Shown here piece by piece: positions 5,250 to 6,852 of a stretch of 6,852 nt of DNA. This DNA is from Solirubrobacterales bacterium (GTDB taxonomy: Bacteria > Actinomycetota > Thermoleophilia > Solirubrobacterales > Solirubrobacteraceae): positions 1-6,852 of the forward strand of contig JACCYI010000071.1 in the NCBI GenBank assembly GCA_013696535.1, given 5' to 3'. The notes beneath the pieces were generated by a model. The model was not told the DNA's origin, searched no databases, and saw nothing but the letters and a program-made list of their open reading frames with translations. The position numbers were made by a program, and so were the translations under genes. Position 1 is the first letter of the stretch, and each line of letters opens with the position of its first letter.

Positions 5250-5734
5250 TGCCCTTGGACCTGCACTGCCTGGTCGAGATCCCGAAGGGCTCGCGAAACC
5301 GGTACGTGTGGGACGAGGACCTGCAGGCGATCAAGCTCGACCGCTTCCTGTTCTCCTCGGTCGTGTATCCGACGGACTACGGCTTCATCCCGCGGACCCG
5401 CGGAGCCGACGGTGACCCGCTCGACGTCATGGTGTGCGTCTCTGCCCCGACGTTCCCCGGTTGCATGATCGGGGTCAAGGCGATCGCGCTCCTGCGGACG
5501 GACGGTGACAAGGGGCAGGACGACAAGGTTCTGTGCGTTCCGCTCGAGGACCCTCAGTGGGATCAGATGGAGCAACTCGAGGATCTGCCTGATCAGCTGC
5601 GGGACGAGATCGCCCACTTCTTCTCCATCTACAAGCAGCCTGAAGGTCTCAAGGCCACCGTGAACGGCTGGTTCTCCCGCGACGAGGCCCTTGCCGTCAT
5701 CGATGAGAGCCGGCAGCGCTTCACGCCGCGGTAG
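5249..5734 (+). CDS. ppa: Soluble inorganic pyrophosphatase (family I)
   Basis: 161-aa cytoplasmic Mg-dependent enzyme that hydrolyses pyrophosphate to two phosphates, pulling nucleic acid, amino-acyl-tRNA and nucleotide-sugar synthesis forward. Family I hallmarks are EIPKGSRNRY (10-19), LDRF (30-33), YPTDYGFIP (40-48), the signature DGDPLDV (54-60) with D54, D56 and D59, DDKVLCVP (91-98), and HFFSIYK (123-129). Length is normal for a bacterial or actinobacterial Ppa. Compared with the usual K/R-Y-E sequence near residue 20 (E31 in the E. coli enzyme), this one reads RYVWD, with Val at the Glu position. The loop TDGDKGQDDK also seems to have one extra residue. ATG 5249 overlaps the PAQR stop and no strong Shine-Dalgarno precedes it. 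A perfect hairpin begins directly after its TAG. Confidence 0.96.
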   Translation: MPLDLHCLVEIPKGSRNRYVWDEDLQAIKLDRFLFSSVVYPTDYGFIPRTRGADGDPLDVMVCVSAPTFPGCMIGVKAIALLRTDGDKGQDDKVLCVPLEDPQWDQMEQLEDLPDQLRDEIAHFFSIYKQPEGLKATVNGWFSRDEALAVIDESRQRFTPR

Positions 5735-5762
5735 CCGGCCGCTCCTTACGCGGAGCGGCCGG
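5735..5762. terminator. Perfect 11-bp GC hairpin between convergent ppa and VOC genes
   Basis: CCGGCCGCTCC (5735-5745) pairs perfectly with GGAGCGGCCGG (5752-5762) around a 6-nt loop TTACGC. It starts one base after the ppa stop and lies 18 bp from the stop of the convergent VOC gene, where it could serve both strands. No T-tract follows in either direction, so it is an atypical (GC-hairpin only) terminator or an mRNA 3'-end protector, as is common in high-GC actinobacteria. Confidence 0.75.
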
Positions 5763-5780
5763 TGTCGCGAGCGTGGTGTC

Positions 5781-6134
5781 CTAGGCGGGAGGCTCGTAGA
5801 GCTGGAGGTCGTTGCCGTCCGGGTCCTTGAACGACGCCACCTTTCCCCAGGGATGCTCGGACACCTCGCCCGAGAACTCGACGCCCTTGGCCTTCAGCTC
5901 CTCGACCGCACCCTCGATCCCCCCGTCGGGGCGAAAGGCGATGACCGCACCTCCGTCACCGCCGGGAGTCTCCTCCTGACGTCCGTTCAAGCCGATCGTC
6001 AGGCCTCCTGCCTCGAGCTCGGCCCACTCGGCTTCCTGCTGCTTGACCTCCATGCCGAGCGTCTGCCCGTAGAAGTCGACCGATCGGCTCGTGTCCGTCA
6101 CGGGCAGCCAGACCACTGAAACGCCGTGCACCAT
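5781..6134 (-). CDS. VOC superfamily (glyoxalase/bleomycin-resistance-like) protein
   Basis: 117-aa single-domain protein of the vicinal oxygen chelate fold, with the two beta-alpha-beta-beta-beta modules recognisable: module 1 opens VVWLPVTDTSRSVDFYGQTL (7-26, the usual start with D14 and FY) and closes with WAELEAGGLTIGL (37-49); module 2 contains AVEELKAKGVEF (76-87) and ends FKDPDGNDLQLYEP (102-115), the classic final strand with E114. The His that usually begins strand 1 (H-V-x-L) is Val7 here, so at least one metal ligand is missing and a binding or metal-free role is as likely as catalysis. ATG 6134 has a strong AAGGAG 8 nt upstream, unlike its neighbours. It lies 62 bp downstream of the HD-GYP gene on the same strand and may share its transcript. 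Substrate unknown. Confidence 0.88.
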   Translation of the reverse strand: MVHGVSVVWLPVTDTSRSVDFYGQTLGMEVKQQEAEWAELEAGGLTIGLNGRQEETPGGDGGAVIAFRPDGGIEGAVEELKAKGVEFSGEVSEHPWGKVASFKDPDGNDLQLYEPPA

Positions 6135-6142
6135 GTCCGTTG

Positions 6143-6148
6143 CTCCTT
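6143..6148 (-). promoter_or_regulatory. Canonical ribosome binding site AAGGAG for the VOC gene
   Basis: On the minus strand AAGGAG lies 8 nt before ATG 6134, optimal spacing. It fixes the VOC start. It is the only textbook Shine-Dalgarno in the window; the other starts are coupled by overlap or look leaderless. Confidence 0.8.
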
Positions 6149-6196
6149 CGTCCTCGGGGGTCGTGTGTCTTATGCCCCGCGCGGCGGTGAAGCGAA

Positions 6197-6852
6197 TCAG
6201 CGACGCCGAGGCTGGGCGTCCAGAAGCTCACCCGCCGGGTGCCGCCGGCGCAGCTCCGTCTCGAGATCGGCGTCGCCAGAACCCGCCTCTTCCGCTCCGG
6301 CGACTGCCGTGGCGAAGATCTCCACGAGGTCTGCATCGAGCTGTGTGCCGGCCGCCCCGCGCAGCTCCGCGAGCGCCTGCTCGGCCGTCAGCGCGTGCCG
6401 GTAGGAGTCGGGAGCGGTCAGCACGTCATAGACCTCGGCGACCGCTACCACGCGCGCCGCGGGCGGAATGGCCCTATCGCGCAGGCCGTACGGATATCCA
6501 TTGCCGTCGAGTCGCTCGTGGTGGGAAAGGACCGCGTCGGCTACCAGCTCGAGCCCCGGCACCGCTCGGACGAGTCGCGCGCCATCGACCGGATGCCGGC
6601 GGATCTTTCGATGGTCACCTCGTCGCAGCTCGCGCTCGGCGACCGGGATGGCGCGCAAAGAGGTCTCCTTGCCGATGTCGTGCAGCAGGCCTGCGGTGTG
6701 GGCGATCTCCTGATCTCGTTCCGGCAAGCCGGCGCGCTGGGCAAGGGCGCGCGCGTTGCGCGCGACGGCCGCGGCGTGGCGGCCGGCACTCGGATCCTCG
6801 AGCGCCAGCGCTTGCAGCATCCGAACAAGGGTCCGATCGGTGGGTGCCGGCC
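6197..6852 (-). CDS. HD-GYP domain protein, putative cyclic-di-GMP phosphodiesterase (5' end outside window)
   Basis: The HD-GYP family hydrolyses c-di-GMP, mostly to pGpG or GMP. Numbered from the internal Met at 6820, it shows H15 in the first helix (SAGRHAAAVA), HDIGK (47-51), H76 (RRHPVDG), HHERLDGNGYPYGL (100-113) with the GYP motif, and AEVYDVLT (128-135) with D132, so the metal-binding set is intact. The segment between HDIGK and H76 has the normal length (25), but the usual IPDxILxKPG stretch is replaced by IPVAERELRRG. The C-terminus continues with TQLDADLVEIF (159-169), then a charged tail. The frame remains open from 6820 to the right edge (TDRTLVRMLQALALEDP), which resembles the typical lead-in to the domain, so the true start and any sensory domain lie beyond 6852. 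Partner proteins are unknown. It precedes the VOC gene by 62 bp. Confidence 0.88.
   Translation of the reverse strand, partial: PAPTDRTLVRMLQALALEDPSAGRHAAAVARNARALAQRAGLPERDQEIAHTAGLLHDIGKETSLRAIPVAERELRRGDHRKIRRHPVDGARLVRAVPGLELVADAVLSHHERLDGNGYPYGLRDRAIPPAARVVAVAEVYDVLTAPDSYRHALTAEQALAELRGAAGTQLDADLVEIFATAVAGAEEAGSGDADLETELRRRHPAGELLDAQPRRR

Noticed and set aside
6150..6196. Promoter for the VOC gene (CATAAG on the minus strand at about 6170-6175)
   Set aside because: It is only a partial -10 match with no acceptable -35. Co-transcription from the HD-GYP gene is as likely.
1..6852. CRISPR array, insertion sequence, tRNA/rRNA or riboswitch
   Set aside because: I found no regularly spaced repeats, transposase motifs, terminal inverted repeats or recognisable RNA folds. 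Gaps between genes are all 131 bp or shorter.

Overview
The window is GC-rich, with strongly G/C-biased third codon positions and tightly packed short operons, often overlapping. There are no RNA genes, insertion sequences, phage genes or CRISPR arrays. Base composition, gene content (GT4 glycosyltransferase, half-size TSUP pair, trehalose-phosphatase, PAQR protein) and apparent leaderless promoters of the TANNNT type suggest a soil or aquatic actinobacterium, perhaps of the Thermoleophilia (Solirubrobacterales/Gaiellales). That placement is inference, because no marker gene is present.

Layout. Positions 1-131 are non-coding sequence downstream of a minus-strand GT4 glycosyltransferase (132-1118). 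It diverges across 17 bp from a plus-strand DUF554 membrane protein (1136-1846). The DUF554 gene converges on, and overlaps by 4 bp at the stop codons, a minus-strand unknown membrane protein (1843-2364). That protein lies 3 bp downstream of a trehalose-6-phosphate phosphatase, otsB (2368-3171). otsB diverges from a plus-strand operon of two half-length TSUP (TauE/SafE) transporter genes and a PilZ protein (3191-3547, 3547-3951, 3948-4556), each junction overlapping. A second plus-strand unit follows: a PAQR/hemolysin III membrane protein (4596-5249) overlapping inorganic pyrophosphatase, ppa (5249-5734). The unit ends at a perfect 11-bp GC hairpin. On the minus strand are a VOC/glyoxalase-like protein (5781-6134) and, upstream of it, an HD-GYP protein (6197-6852) that runs off the right edge.

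How the genes may work together. Two functions concern cyclic-di-GMP: a PilZ protein with both ligand motifs intact, translationally coupled to the split TSUP transporter, and an HD-GYP domain of the c-di-GMP phosphodiesterase family. OtsB supports trehalose synthesis for osmotic or desiccation stress. PAQR, DUF554, TSUP and the unknown OtsB neighbour make this a membrane-rich housekeeping and stress region.

The most interesting points are (i) the split TSUP pair coupled to a c-di-GMP receptor and (ii) start codons exactly 7 nt after -10-like hexamers, including a symmetric one between otsB and the TSUP operon that could fire in both directions and give two leaderless mRNAs. Both are hypotheses read from sequence alone.
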